Positions 19,008 through 27,917 of a DNA stretch of 64,000 nt are shown here, one piece after another. The position numbers were made by a program, and so were the translations under genes. Under the pieces are notes generated by a model. It searched no databases, had not been told where the DNA came from, and worked only from the letters and a program-made list of their open reading frames with translations. The DNA is from CAVPMW01 sp963706515 (GTDB taxonomy: Bacteria; Chloroflexota; Anaerolineae; Anaerolineales; UBA4823), in contig CAVPMW010000009.1 of assembly GCA_963706515.1 (NCBI GenBank), forward strand, positions 44,985-108,984, written 5' to 3'. Position 1 is the stretch's first letter; every line of letters starts with the position of its first letter.

Positions 19008-20611
19008 TGCCGCCTTTCTACTTTCAATTCAGCTTCGATTTTGCCGATCCGGTTTTCCAATTTGAGGGATTCAGTTTCTCATTCAGGGTGTTTACCTCCA
19101 GCAACGCCTACGGGCTGGACCCACAGGCGTTGGCGGTAGAGAGCACCTCCAGAGGTTTGCACATCTGCGCCGAAGGATTGACCTGGGCAGGCGGGCAGGA
19201 GCGCTGCCCCGGCAGGTTCGAGGTTACGATCGAGCGGGACGGAGAGGCTATCGAGTGGCAAGCCAGCGCCTGGCATACCGAGCCAGTGAAGAGCATCGCT
19301 GCTCTCGTGGATGGATTACCCCTGGGCAGGGTCGCCCCATGCCAGGGTGGATTCCTGCCGGGGCAGCCCGAGGAGCTTCTTTTTTGCTATCCTCCCGTCC
19401 ATCCGTTTTACGGCGAAATGCTCTATTCACCGCTCATCCTGCTGGAATCCGCTCCTGGCGAAGTGATGTACGTGCACTGCCTGGACGGAGTCGTCAGGCC
19501 CAAGCGGTTTTATCTACGCCTTCAGGAAGGCGGGTACCACGGCGAATTTATCGTCGAAGAGCGGGCTTATGCCTGGAACCCTGTTTTCCATGCCCCGCGC
19601 TGGAGGCTGGCACGCTGCCAGACCCCGGACCAGGCTTATGCAGCTCACCAGGCCTTTATCGAGCACGCTTATCACCTGAAGCCCTGGGAGAGTCGCCGCG
19701 ATGTGCCAGCCTGGGCGCGCGATATCCGCCTGTCGGTCAACCTGCACGGCGTGCACTGGACAGGCTACATTTTCAATTCCTACGATCGCATGCGGCAGAT
19801 TCTAAATTGGGTCGCAGAGCGGATTGATCCGCGCCAGGTACTGGTGTACCTCCCCGGCTGGGATGGGCGCTACTATTGGAACTATCCTGAATATGAGCCG
19901 GATCCTCGCTGCGGCGGCAGCCAGGGGTTCAAGCAGCTGGCGGATGAGGCTCACTCACATGGCTTCCACCTCATGCCCATGTTCGGTATGAATATCGCCA
20001 ATTCCAGGCGCCCTGGTTTCAGCCGCCTGAAGCAGGCCATGGCGCGCTTCCCGGATGGCAGCCCGTATTGGGCGAATTGGATCGACTGGGATAATGACCG
20101 CTCGTTAGAGACCTGGATGGCCTTGATGAATGTGGGAGCGCGCGCCTGGCGAAATTGGCTCGTAGAGCGGATCAGCCGCACCGTCGAAGAATACCGGATG
20201 GATGCTGTCTTCCTCGATATATCGCTGTTTTGGCTGAATGACCCGCGCCATGATATGTTCACTGGAACGCGGGCGCTCGCCCGCACACTTCACCGGCGTT
20301 TCCCCGACTTGCTGCTGGCAGGCGAAGCCTGGTACGACGCTCTTCTCGGCATTTTCCCTGTTTGCCAGGCTACCCCGCCGCCGCTGTATCCGGAACTGAT
20401 CACTCGCTACGTGCGTGCGGTGGCTCACCTTCGCCATCCCGCGCCTGGCAGGGGCTCGACAGGCGTCCATGAGCAAGGGCTGCGCGGCTTCAACCGGCAG
20501 ACGCTCGAGCTGAACCCCACCCAGGTCCCCACCCTGGCGGTAGTAGATGATACATTTGAAAAGCAGCGGGATGTGATGGAAGCAATCATCGCCCGCGCCA
20601 GGGAAAAGTAA
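19007..20611 (+). CDS. Predicted TIM-barrel glycoside hydrolase, family not recognised
   Basis: 534 residues, starting at an ATG that overlaps the GH127 stop. The first ~220 residues are beta-rich (FQFSFDFADPVFQFEGFSF). The rest looks like a (beta/alpha)8 barrel: QVLVYLPGWDGRYYW, then HGFHLMPMFGMNIANS, EYRMDAVFLDISLFW with a candidate catalytic Asp, and LLAGEAWYDALLG with a candidate Glu. The layout recalls GH31/GH36-like and DUF6259-type proteins, but no family signature could be confirmed. No signal peptide is seen. It ends nine bases before the convergent GH116 gene. Confidence 0.7.
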   Translation: MPPFYFQFSFDFADPVFQFEGFSFSFRVFTSSNAYGLDPQALAVESTSRGLHICAEGLTWAGGQERCPGRFEVTIERDGEAIEWQASAWHTEPVKSIAALVDGLPLGRVAPCQGGFLPGQPEELLFCYPPVHPFYGEMLYSPLILLESAPGEVMYVHCLDGVVRPKRFYLRLQEGGYHGEFIVEERAYAWNPVFHAPRWRLARCQTPDQAYAAHQAFIEHAYHLKPWESRRDVPAWARDIRLSVNLHGVHWTGYIFNSYDRMRQILNWVAERIDPRQVLVYLPGWDGRYYWNYPEYEPDPRCGGSQGFKQLADEAHSHGFHLMPMFGMNIANSRRPGFSRLKQAMARFPDGSPYWANWIDWDNDRSLETWMALMNVGARAWRNWLVERISRTVEEYRMDAVFLDISLFWLNDPRHDMFTGTRALARTLHRRFPDLLLAGEAWYDALLGIFPVCQATPPPLYPELITRYVRAVAHLRHPAPGRGSTGVHEQGLRGFNRQTLELNPTQVPTLAVVDDTFEKQRDVMEAIIARAREK

Positions 20612-20620
20612 CGATTTACC

Positions 20621-23173
20621 CTAACCCAGGGGGATCGCTATTTTTTCACCTGCGATGGCGGTCACGCCCGGCGTCAGGACGCCTTCCGTATCTCCGATAC
20701 GGAAATGCAGCTTATCGAGCGGCAGCTCCCCCTCGACCAGCTCAATAACCAGCGCGCCTCGTTCAAGAGAGAGCATTCCCCAGCCCTGCGCGGTGCAGAA
20801 AAATGAACGGAATCCTGCCTGGGGCAAACGCGGGGCGAGCTCGAGCGTTCGCGTCGCTGCAGAATAAGATACGCCGGTGAGAGCGTGCAGCAACGAATAG
20901 CTGGACATGGCGCGGGCATAATAGCTGCCGCATTCGTATTCATTCCAGGGATTGCGCACGCGCCCATCGTAACGGGTGCGGGCTGCCTTAACAATCGCCA
21001 GTCCTTCGTCCAGCAGCTCATTGAGGATCAGATGCGCGGCAACCTGGTATTCGATGCCAGTCCACACTTCGTTGGAATAGACAAACGGCAGGGTGGGTCT
21101 TCCGCCATGCGGCCAGCTGCACAAAAGCAGCCCTGGCTCGTCCCCCAGGGCATAACCGGGCCTCTGGGGGTTGGCGTGCCCCCATAAAGAGGGTTTGAAA
21201 TTATATTTGAAGATGGACTGCAAACTCTGGCGCACGTGCTCGGGTGAGAGTGGAGTGGTCACCCCACACATCTCCGCCAGCCAGGCGCCGATCACGCCGT
21301 CGGAGAGGCAGCCGCTCCCATACTGGTACTTGGGTCCCTCTTTGACCAGGAGAAGCGCTTCCTCGGGGGCTTCTTCGCTGGTCTTCTGCACTGCCTCCCA
21401 AAAGGATGTCTCGCGCAGCTCGCGATACTTCACTTCTTGCTCGTAGTATTCGCCGTTAAATAGATGCTCGTCCATATAGGCCGCGCCGCGCCGGGCTAAT
21501 TCCTCATAATAAGGAGCATCTTCGGCGTGACCGCTATCGCGGGCCAGCAGCGCCATGGCAGACAGCGCCGCGACGTAGATGCTGGAGCACATGCCATCCG
21601 GCCCCCAAAACTCGATATCGTAGGTGTTATGGTGAGGTTCTTCTACTACGCCTTTGTGACCGGGGTCCCACGTTTCGATGCAATAATCCAGGCTGCGCTT
21701 GGCGAGGGGATACAATTTCAGCAGCCAGTCCCGCTCACCGCAAATCTGCCATTCCCGGTACACCTTCAGGATGCCGCCAAGCTGACCATCGGCTGCCGCG
21801 TAGAAATTGTGCTCGGCAGGGCCATCGGGCAGCGCAGCCCGGAAGGTCACATGGCCGCGCTCGTCCATCGACCGTTCCAGCTCCTGCTCGCGCAGCGTCC
21901 GCTCGAGCGCTGGAAAAAGATGGGGAATGGACTGGGCGTAATTCCAAACATGGGTGCATGTACCAGGGCAGCAGCCCCGGTCGGAGAAGCAGCCTTCCCA
22001 ACCCCACAGGTTGCCGTTCTCCTGCAGCAGTACCGTGGGCGACTTGAGGATCGCCAGATTAGCAGAGATGGCCTCCAATACCTGGGATGGCAGGCTGGAG
22101 CCAAACAGAGCATCGTGGAAAGCCCGGGTGCGTGCACGCAGCCCAGCATAGTTTTTTATCACGTAATCCGCCACCTGGCGGGCGTCAGACCACTGGGAAA
22201 CGTAGTAAGGTCGCCAGCGGGGAGGGGTTTGCTCGCGGCTGGTCTCACAGGCGCAGTCTGGACTGCAGGCTTGCGGGGATGGGACCTCTGCCGCGCCGAA
22301 ATGGACATTGGGGAAGTGCCATGCGATCAAGATGGGATAGGTGACCGCCTCTCCGGGTGCGAGGCTTCCGGCGAGCAGGATCGACCCGCCGTTGCGCCCC
22401 TTTAGACCGGCTGGATTCTGCCCGAGATTCGGCTGGAAGTTGCCTGTTGAGACTTCGTTCCATAATATAGAGAGAGCATCCACCCAGTTTCCGCGGAACC
22501 ACATGGCTTTAATCGCCGGAGAATGCCCGATGACAGCCAAAAATGCACTGCCAAAATTTACCGAGTGCGGATCTTCCTCGTTATAAAAAAAGACTCCTCG
22601 CCCGGCAACAGCAGTGCTGCGACTGGTGGGGGCGCTTTTAGGATCGCTCCCGGGAGCGAGGTGCGAGAGGTGGTACGACAGCTCGTATTCCTGGGTCTCC
22701 GGAGAGGTGTTTTCCAGGCGGTACTCGAGGATGGCACACGGGATGGCTGAGTTCTTTACGTCCAGTGGAATAAATGGGTTGAAGCCAGTAACCTGCACCG
22801 TGAGCGGGATATCCGGATCGGAGAGCCGTGCCGTCCCGAAAGGGTATTCTCCCTGGAATACGCACTCCCTGAAACGGGGCAGACCTTCATGACCGCCGCC
22901 CCAATATCCCTGTCCCTTGAGGCCCTGATCGTAAATCTTACCGGGAGGTATGGGACCTTCTACCAGGCGGGTCAGGTTGAGAGCTGGCAGGCGCAGCAGG
23001 GCAAAGGCTGCATCTCCATGCAGATGGTGGTCTGGGGCAGCCGTGAGCTGGGGGTGGTGGCGGATGGAAAAATCCTGGAGGCCGCCATAACCGTTAAGAC
23101 ACACACAGCCCGCACCGATACCCCCTATCGGAAGGGCAATCTGTAAGAGGTCATCTCCAGCGTAGATTTTCAC
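20621..23173 (-). CDS. Glycoside hydrolase family 116 (GBA2-like) enzyme
   Basis: 850 residues, intact, starting at GTG 23173. The upstream in-frame region has no ATG. The N-terminal beta-sandwich begins LLQIALPIGGIGAGCVCLNG, as in GBA2/DUF608 proteins, and an (alpha/alpha)6 barrel follows. By comparison with GBA2, the nucleophile Glu should be in VVEEPHHNTYD and the acid Asp in CLSDGVIGAW. GCCPGTCTHVWNYAQ is also typical of the family. Known bacterial members act on beta-glucosides or beta-xylosides. It has its own promoter with two TAAACG-type operators, so it is probably in the same LacI regulon as the divergent operons. Confidence 0.92.
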   Translation of the reverse strand: MKIYAGDDLLQIALPIGGIGAGCVCLNGYGGLQDFSIRHHPQLTAAPDHHLHGDAAFALLRLPALNLTRLVEGPIPPGKIYDQGLKGQGYWGGGHEGLPRFRECVFQGEYPFGTARLSDPDIPLTVQVTGFNPFIPLDVKNSAIPCAILEYRLENTSPETQEYELSYHLSHLAPGSDPKSAPTSRSTAVAGRGVFFYNEEDPHSVNFGSAFLAVIGHSPAIKAMWFRGNWVDALSILWNEVSTGNFQPNLGQNPAGLKGRNGGSILLAGSLAPGEAVTYPILIAWHFPNVHFGAAEVPSPQACSPDCACETSREQTPPRWRPYYVSQWSDARQVADYVIKNYAGLRARTRAFHDALFGSSLPSQVLEAISANLAILKSPTVLLQENGNLWGWEGCFSDRGCCPGTCTHVWNYAQSIPHLFPALERTLREQELERSMDERGHVTFRAALPDGPAEHNFYAAADGQLGGILKVYREWQICGERDWLLKLYPLAKRSLDYCIETWDPGHKGVVEEPHHNTYDIEFWGPDGMCSSIYVAALSAMALLARDSGHAEDAPYYEELARRGAAYMDEHLFNGEYYEQEVKYRELRETSFWEAVQKTSEEAPEEALLLVKEGPKYQYGSGCLSDGVIGAWLAEMCGVTTPLSPEHVRQSLQSIFKYNFKPSLWGHANPQRPGYALGDEPGLLLCSWPHGGRPTLPFVYSNEVWTGIEYQVAAHLILNELLDEGLAIVKAARTRYDGRVRNPWNEYECGSYYARAMSSYSLLHALTGVSYSAATRTLELAPRLPQAGFRSFFCTAQGWGMLSLERGALVIELVEGELPLDKLHFRIGDTEGVLTPGVTAIAGEKIAIPLG

Positions 23174-23215
23174 AGCGTGGGTTAATTCGGGTGCCTTAGG
23201 CGTTTCATCCGAACG

Positions 23216-23263
23216 GTAAACGTTTGCGCAATCTATCCTAAACGATTACGCAGCCCGTGTCAA
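23216..23263 (-). promoter_or_regulatory. Sigma-70 promoter of the GH116 gene with two LacI-type operators
   Basis: On the minus strand TTGACA (23258-23263) and TAGGAT (23235-23240) are separated by 17 bases. A TAATCGTTTA site (23239-23248) sits in the spacer and a GCAAACGTTTAC site (23216-23227) lies just after the -10. Their centres are 22 bp apart, about two helix turns. Both share the TAAACG core with the palindrome at 8099-8122. Confidence 0.68.
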
Positions 23264-23422
23264 GCAGATGCGCAGCTGAGGCTCCGAACACCTGGCAGTC
23301 AAAAAAATTGACTTCAAATTTATTATATGTATAATAAAAATTGTCCTGTTGGATGTGGCTCCGTTTATTTTTTCCGCCGAACTCATCAAATAGCAAAATC
23401 ATACCCATAAGGAGGAAAGAGC

Positions 23423-25057
23423 ATGGCAAACCAACCGATTGATCCATTGACGGGTTCACGGTACGCTCTGAAAGGAAGAGTAGTTACCATGAACAGCGCA
23501 TTCCAGGTGCTTGAGCGCGGTGTGGTTTACATCGACGCCGGGAGGATCACGGCAGTCCTTCCGTCAAGCGCCCCCCGCCCGCCAGGTTTCCATGACTCAC
23601 CGCTGCTGGATACCCGCGGCACCATTTTCCCGGGGTTGATCGAGCTGCATAACCACTTGAGCTATAACGTGCTCCTGCTATGGGCGGTGCCCAAGCAATT
23701 TACCAACCGCGGCCAATGGAGCGGGGTGCCGGATTACCGCAAGCTGATCAGCGGTCCGATGCAGGTACTCGGCACGACGCCTGGCTTTGTCGAAGCAATT
23801 GTGCGCTACGTCGAGTGTAAATGCCTGCTGGCGGGGGTCACGACATCCCAGGGGATCGCCTTGTACAGCAACAACAGCATCCAGAGGTATTACCGGGGAA
23901 TTATCCGCAATGTCGAAGAGACCGACGACCCTCAGCTGCCTGATGCGGCGACTAAAATCTCCGATGTTGAGGCGCATGACGCTCAAAAATTCCTCGAACG
24001 GCTGCAGAAAAGCTCCTGCACGCTGCTTCACCTGAGCGAAGGGATCGATCAGAAAGCCCACGAGCACTTCGAAGCGCTGCACATGCTAAACGGCCAATGG
24101 GCGATCAGTAAGCAGCTTTCTGGCATCCACTGCGCGGGACTGCGCCCGGAGGATTTTCAGATTATGAAAGACCTTGGGGCGTCGATGATCTGGTCGCCGT
24201 TAAGCAACTTGCTGCTGTACGGTCAGACAGCTGACATACGCGCGGCCAAAGAAAGCGGCATCCTGATCGGCATCGGGTCTGATTGGTCTCCCAGCGGGAG
24301 TAAGAACCTGCTTGGCGAGTTAAAAGTGGCTCGCTTGTTCAGCCAGGAACACGGTGGAATATTTACCGATTGCGAAATTGTCAGTATGGCGACCTGTAAT
24401 GCGGCAAAGATTTTGCAGTGGGATAAGAGTCTCGGCTCGCTCGAGACCGGCAAACGCGCCGACCTGGTGGTTATCGATGGGAAAACAGGCGACCCTTACG
24501 CGCAGCTGTTACAGAGCTCGGAAACTGCGTTCAGCCTGGTGGTGATCAACGGCGTCCCGCGCTTCGGTCGCACTCGCCTGATGCAGCCGCTCGGGGAAAT
24601 AACGGAATATTGGAGCCTGCGCAGGTCAAGGCGCGCCCTCAACTTGAAACAGGCTACCGCGGATCCGATGGTGGGCTCCCTGACCCTGCGCCAGGCGCGC
24701 GACAGGTTGAAAGATGGAATGCACAGGCTGCCGGAGCTGGCTAAAGCCCTGGAAAGCCTGCCATTTGGGGTGCTGCCGGGTGGTTTGATGGCGGGTCAAA
24801 CCCAATGGTATTTGTTATTAGACCATGAAATGCTGGAAGGTGAATCGCAGAGACCTAACCTGCCCTTCGGCGCAGGTGGTTTCGAGACAGGCGAGATAAT
24901 GACAGCCGCTGCGGCAGTCCCGCTGTCGCAGGTCCTTGAGCCTGGAGAACTGGACCCTCTGACAGTGGTTGACGATCAGCAATTTTTTGTCCGCTTGACT
25001 CAAGAGACCAACCTGCCGAGTTACATCAAGACTGGATTACCCAATTTATACGGATAG
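23423..25057 (+). CDS. Amidohydrolase-family protein, cytosine-deaminase/MTA-deaminase-like, with C-terminal extension
   Basis: 544 residues, intact, with AAGGAGGAAAG before the ATG. The metal-dependent hydrolase core is clear: IFPGLIELHNHLSYN (HxH), HLSEG (His), GIHCAGL (His), SDWSPSGSKNLLGELK (Asp) and the closing ETGKRADLVVIDGK. This matches the ATZ/TRZ and S-adenosylhomocysteine deaminase branch, but the substrate is unknown. Residues ~400-544 form an extra domain (from YWSLRRSRRALNLKQ) not normally present in that branch and not recognised. It is divergent from the GH116 gene and probably outside the sugar regulon. Confidence 0.82.
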   Translation: MANQPIDPLTGSRYALKGRVVTMNSAFQVLERGVVYIDAGRITAVLPSSAPRPPGFHDSPLLDTRGTIFPGLIELHNHLSYNVLLLWAVPKQFTNRGQWSGVPDYRKLISGPMQVLGTTPGFVEAIVRYVECKCLLAGVTTSQGIALYSNNSIQRYYRGIIRNVEETDDPQLPDAATKISDVEAHDAQKFLERLQKSSCTLLHLSEGIDQKAHEHFEALHMLNGQWAISKQLSGIHCAGLRPEDFQIMKDLGASMIWSPLSNLLLYGQTADIRAAKESGILIGIGSDWSPSGSKNLLGELKVARLFSQEHGGIFTDCEIVSMATCNAAKILQWDKSLGSLETGKRADLVVIDGKTGDPYAQLLQSSETAFSLVVINGVPRFGRTRLMQPLGEITEYWSLRRSRRALNLKQATADPMVGSLTLRQARDRLKDGMHRLPELAKALESLPFGVLPGGLMAGQTQWYLLLDHEMLEGESQRPNLPFGAGGFETGEIMTAAAAVPLSQVLEPGELDPLTVVDDQQFFVRLTQETNLPSYIKTGLPNLYG

Positions 25058-25099
25058 GGAGACTTCCGCCGTTCAGTACAGATACAACGCGGCGCTAAA

Positions 25100-26458
25100 C
25101 TATTTCCACGACCAGAAGGCCAGGTCCCCATCTGCAATTTTTTGGAGGGGTCCGCCGTCTATACCAGCGACGAGAATCCCTGGACTTCCATTATTGTCGA
25201 GGGCAGACAAGACCAGGTTTTTGCTGTCCGGCGACCAGATTGTCCCCGAACGTTGGTACTGGTCGAAAAAGGGAAGCACTTGTTTGAAGGAATCTGTCGG
25301 CTCGAAAGCCGCCACCTGTTTCGTATCTCCGCTTTGGAGGTCATACACCTGCACTCCCAGATTGAACCTGGGACCGCTCTGGATGAAACTTTGCGAATCC
25401 CCGCCCGGATTTTCTGGGCTAAGGATAAAAGACGCAATCTTCTGATTGTCAGGCGACCAGAAAAATGCCAGCACAATCTCCTGAGCGACCTCTTTACTTT
25501 TATCTGGATGAGCCGGATCGAGCACGATCAGCTGCCTTAGTAGACCAGTGGGATCCCCTTCAACTGGAATCGTATATCCCAGATTGCTGCCATCAGGTGA
25601 CCAGGCGAAGGCTACCGGTCCGCTCAGCTGCGCCAGCACGCGTTTGACATTCCCATCGCGCCCGGCTAGGATTAGATCTGTGCCGCCAGCACTGCTTTCG
25701 GCTGCCAATACCAGTTCCTCGCCTGCTGGCGACCAGGCAGGCGCTTGAAAGATCGCGGGTTTTAGCTCCAGCTCCTTTTTTTGTACGGCGCCATCCAGCA
25801 TAAAGAACGCCATACGAGCTTCAGGGTTGGCTGCTGCCGATCCGCCGGTATGTACGATGATCGCCTGGGTATCCGGTGACCAGTCCCAATAAAAAGGTTG
25901 ACCGGTTCCCAGGACCTTACTGTTTCCGCCTGAGGCTGCTGCCATGTGCAGCGCCAGCCCACCCCCGCCGACCGCATTACTCAAGAAGGTGACATATTCA
26001 CTGTTCGGCGACCAAAACAGATAGAAGGGGAAATACGCCTGGCTGCTGAAGGCTTCTACGAGATTGTTTCCGTCGGAAGTAGCGGTATACAAGCTGGCTT
26101 GCGTATCCGCTTGCGTTGTCCCGCTGAAGCCCATGAATGCCAGGCTTTGCCCGTTCGGCGCCCAGGTAGGGTATTGGTAGATGCGCTTACCCCCTCCAGC
26201 AGCAGGACTCAGGTCGGCATCCTGGGTGATGGCTTTGCTCTGCTTCCCCTGCCGGTCGATGGTATAGATATTGCCATCTGTACCCACATAAGCGATGAGT
26301 CCGAGGGGTGCATTTGAACCCGCGTGCTGCTGTACTTTGGGGAGAAATCGCGTTGCCAGGGAACAGGACAGGGTCACCGCCATTGCCAGGCAGGCTGCTG
26401 CCAGGAGCCAACCCTTTTTTAACCGAACCAGCCTATTCTGATCCAGTCGAAAATTCAT
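25100..26458 (-). CDS. Membrane-anchored PD40/TolB-like beta-propeller protein
   Basis: 452 residues from ATG 26458, which has GAGGA seven bases ahead. The longer frame to 26581 has no ribosome site. A basic N-terminus is followed by one hydrophobic helix (WLLAAACLAMAVTLSC), a membrane anchor or an imperfect lipoprotein signal. The rest is about eight repeats with a WSPDG-type motif (YPTWAPNG, FWSPNSEY, WDWSPDTQ, PAWSPAGE, FAWSPDGS, FFWSPDNQ, IWSPDSKN), as in TolB-type PD40 propellers. It probably acts outside the membrane as a scaffold or sensor. It converges on the amidohydrolase gene, with a ~40-base gap. Confidence 0.85.
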   Translation of the reverse strand: MNFRLDQNRLVRLKKGWLLAAACLAMAVTLSCSLATRFLPKVQQHAGSNAPLGLIAYVGTDGNIYTIDRQGKQSKAITQDADLSPAAGGGKRIYQYPTWAPNGQSLAFMGFSGTTQADTQASLYTATSDGNNLVEAFSSQAYFPFYLFWSPNSEYVTFLSNAVGGGGLALHMAAASGGNSKVLGTGQPFYWDWSPDTQAIIVHTGGSAAANPEARMAFFMLDGAVQKKELELKPAIFQAPAWSPAGEELVLAAESSAGGTDLILAGRDGNVKRVLAQLSGPVAFAWSPDGSNLGYTIPVEGDPTGLLRQLIVLDPAHPDKSKEVAQEIVLAFFWSPDNQKIASFILSPENPGGDSQSFIQSGPRFNLGVQVYDLQSGDTKQVAAFEPTDSFKQVLPFFDQYQRSGTIWSPDSKNLVLSALDNNGSPGILVAGIDGGPLQKIADGDLAFWSWK

Positions 26459-26654
26459 TAATCGTCCTCGGAACTGGCCTGAATGAGCCCACCGATTTAT
26501 ACCATTTCCGATCGTGATTGTATCATATTCACTAAATTGGGAGCTGTGCATCCCCAAAGGAATTGCCGGACGCCCTCCCATCCTGAGAGAGCCGCCTGTG
26601 TACAGCTGAGCCGGGTTGATCCACCGAACCAGCTCACAATCATTGAGATAGAGC

Positions 26655-27911
26655 CTACGAATTGCGCTTCATTATCAGCGGTGAGATATCACGTTGAAAT
26701 ATAGCCTGCCAGGTATAGGTTTGGCGGATGCGCTGGCGCAGGCGATGCAGTGAGCTGCTCCGTGACCAGGCTTCAATCAGATCAACAACTTCTGCAACGG
26801 ATGATTCAGGGGAAAAAGTATAAATGTCTGGAGCGCCAATTTCATCCGCAGCCGGGAAATGCGTACAAAATACAGGAATTCCAACCAGTCCAGCTTCCAA
26901 CAGGGGCATTCCAAAACCTTCGCGATGACTGGGCATAAAAATGGCATCACTGACCCGCAAGAGATCTCCGACCACGCTGGAGGAAATTGTGTATGTTCTA
27001 TCAAGCGAGGGTCCTGACTCGTATACAAATCTCATTTCTTGTTCTACCTGCAGCCTCCGGCGTAAAACGCGTAAAGACTGATAATATTCCATACCCCCCT
27101 TGTCGTGTGGATCGGGAGGTCCAGTAACCACCATTTTTAAGCTGAAGCCCCGATCCTTCAATGCAGCGGTGACTTGGATGGCTAATTCTATATTTTTTGC
27201 CTGAGTCACTCTCACGGGCATCAATAAGATTAAATCGCTCCTCCAAAGGTCCAGCCTCTCAATGAGGGTTTTTCCTTCCTCCGATAACCCAAGAAGGTCA
27301 ACCGGGTCAACTCCATTGTAGATCAGGTGAATTCTACCTAAAGGCACCTCCAGCAGCCTGGCGAGCTCTCGTTGCCGGCGCTGAGATACAACTACGTAAC
27401 AGACATCCGGGCGGTAGGTCCGCAATAAATTCCAGGGATAACCAGGAGACACCAAGGAGCGAGAGTGCTGGCTGGTCCAGGAGATGTCGTGCGTCCAGGC
27501 AATACAACGCTGGATATACCCGTTATCCAATAGTCGGCAAAGGGCAGCTGTCAGCGGGAGGTTAAAGTGTTTGGTGAAAAGGTTATGCGCGATGATATAG
27601 TCATAAGCTGGCAAAATGTCTGCCAGGGTTTTCTCCAAATACGCGGTTAACTCCTCGAATATTGGAGGTAGCCTGCCGTGTTCCAATTCTTGATTAGCCT
27701 GCAAGACCCTCGGATGGCCTGAATCCAGTTCAGGGATTAACTTTAATTCAGTTCCAGCCGGCAATGCTTTTTGGTCTCCCCTTCCACTAATTACTGTTAC
27801 CGTGAATCCTGAAGCGGTCAGCTGACGCGCGTGCGCGTCGATAACAGCTTCTACGCCCCCCACAACCGGCGGAGAGGAGTAGTGTAGAATGGCTATCTTC
27901 GTCTTTTTCAT
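26655..27911 (-). CDS. Glycosyltransferase family 4 protein
   Basis: 418 residues, intact, with a GT-B fold. The N-terminus KIAILHYSSPPVVGGVEAVI has the glycine-rich loop, and the C-terminal domain has the retaining EX7E motif in HREGFGMPLLEAGLVG. RVTQAKNIELAIQ contributes to the nucleotide-sugar site. It lies six bases downstream of the GT20 gene, so the two are likely cotranscribed and act on the same product. No membrane segment is seen. The acceptor is unknown; a second sugar added to a compatible solute or glycolipid would be one possibility. Confidence 0.9.
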   Translation of the reverse strand: MKKTKIAILHYSSPPVVGGVEAVIDAHARQLTASGFTVTVISGRGDQKALPAGTELKLIPELDSGHPRVLQANQELEHGRLPPIFEELTAYLEKTLADILPAYDYIIAHNLFTKHFNLPLTAALCRLLDNGYIQRCIAWTHDISWTSQHSRSLVSPGYPWNLLRTYRPDVCYVVVSQRRQRELARLLEVPLGRIHLIYNGVDPVDLLGLSEEGKTLIERLDLWRSDLILLMPVRVTQAKNIELAIQVTAALKDRGFSLKMVVTGPPDPHDKGGMEYYQSLRVLRRRLQVEQEMRFVYESGPSLDRTYTISSSVVGDLLRVSDAIFMPSHREGFGMPLLEAGLVGIPVFCTHFPAADEIGAPDIYTFSPESSVAEVVDLIEAWSRSSSLHRLRQRIRQTYTWQAIFQRDISPLIMKRNS

Positions 27912-27917
27912 GGATAG

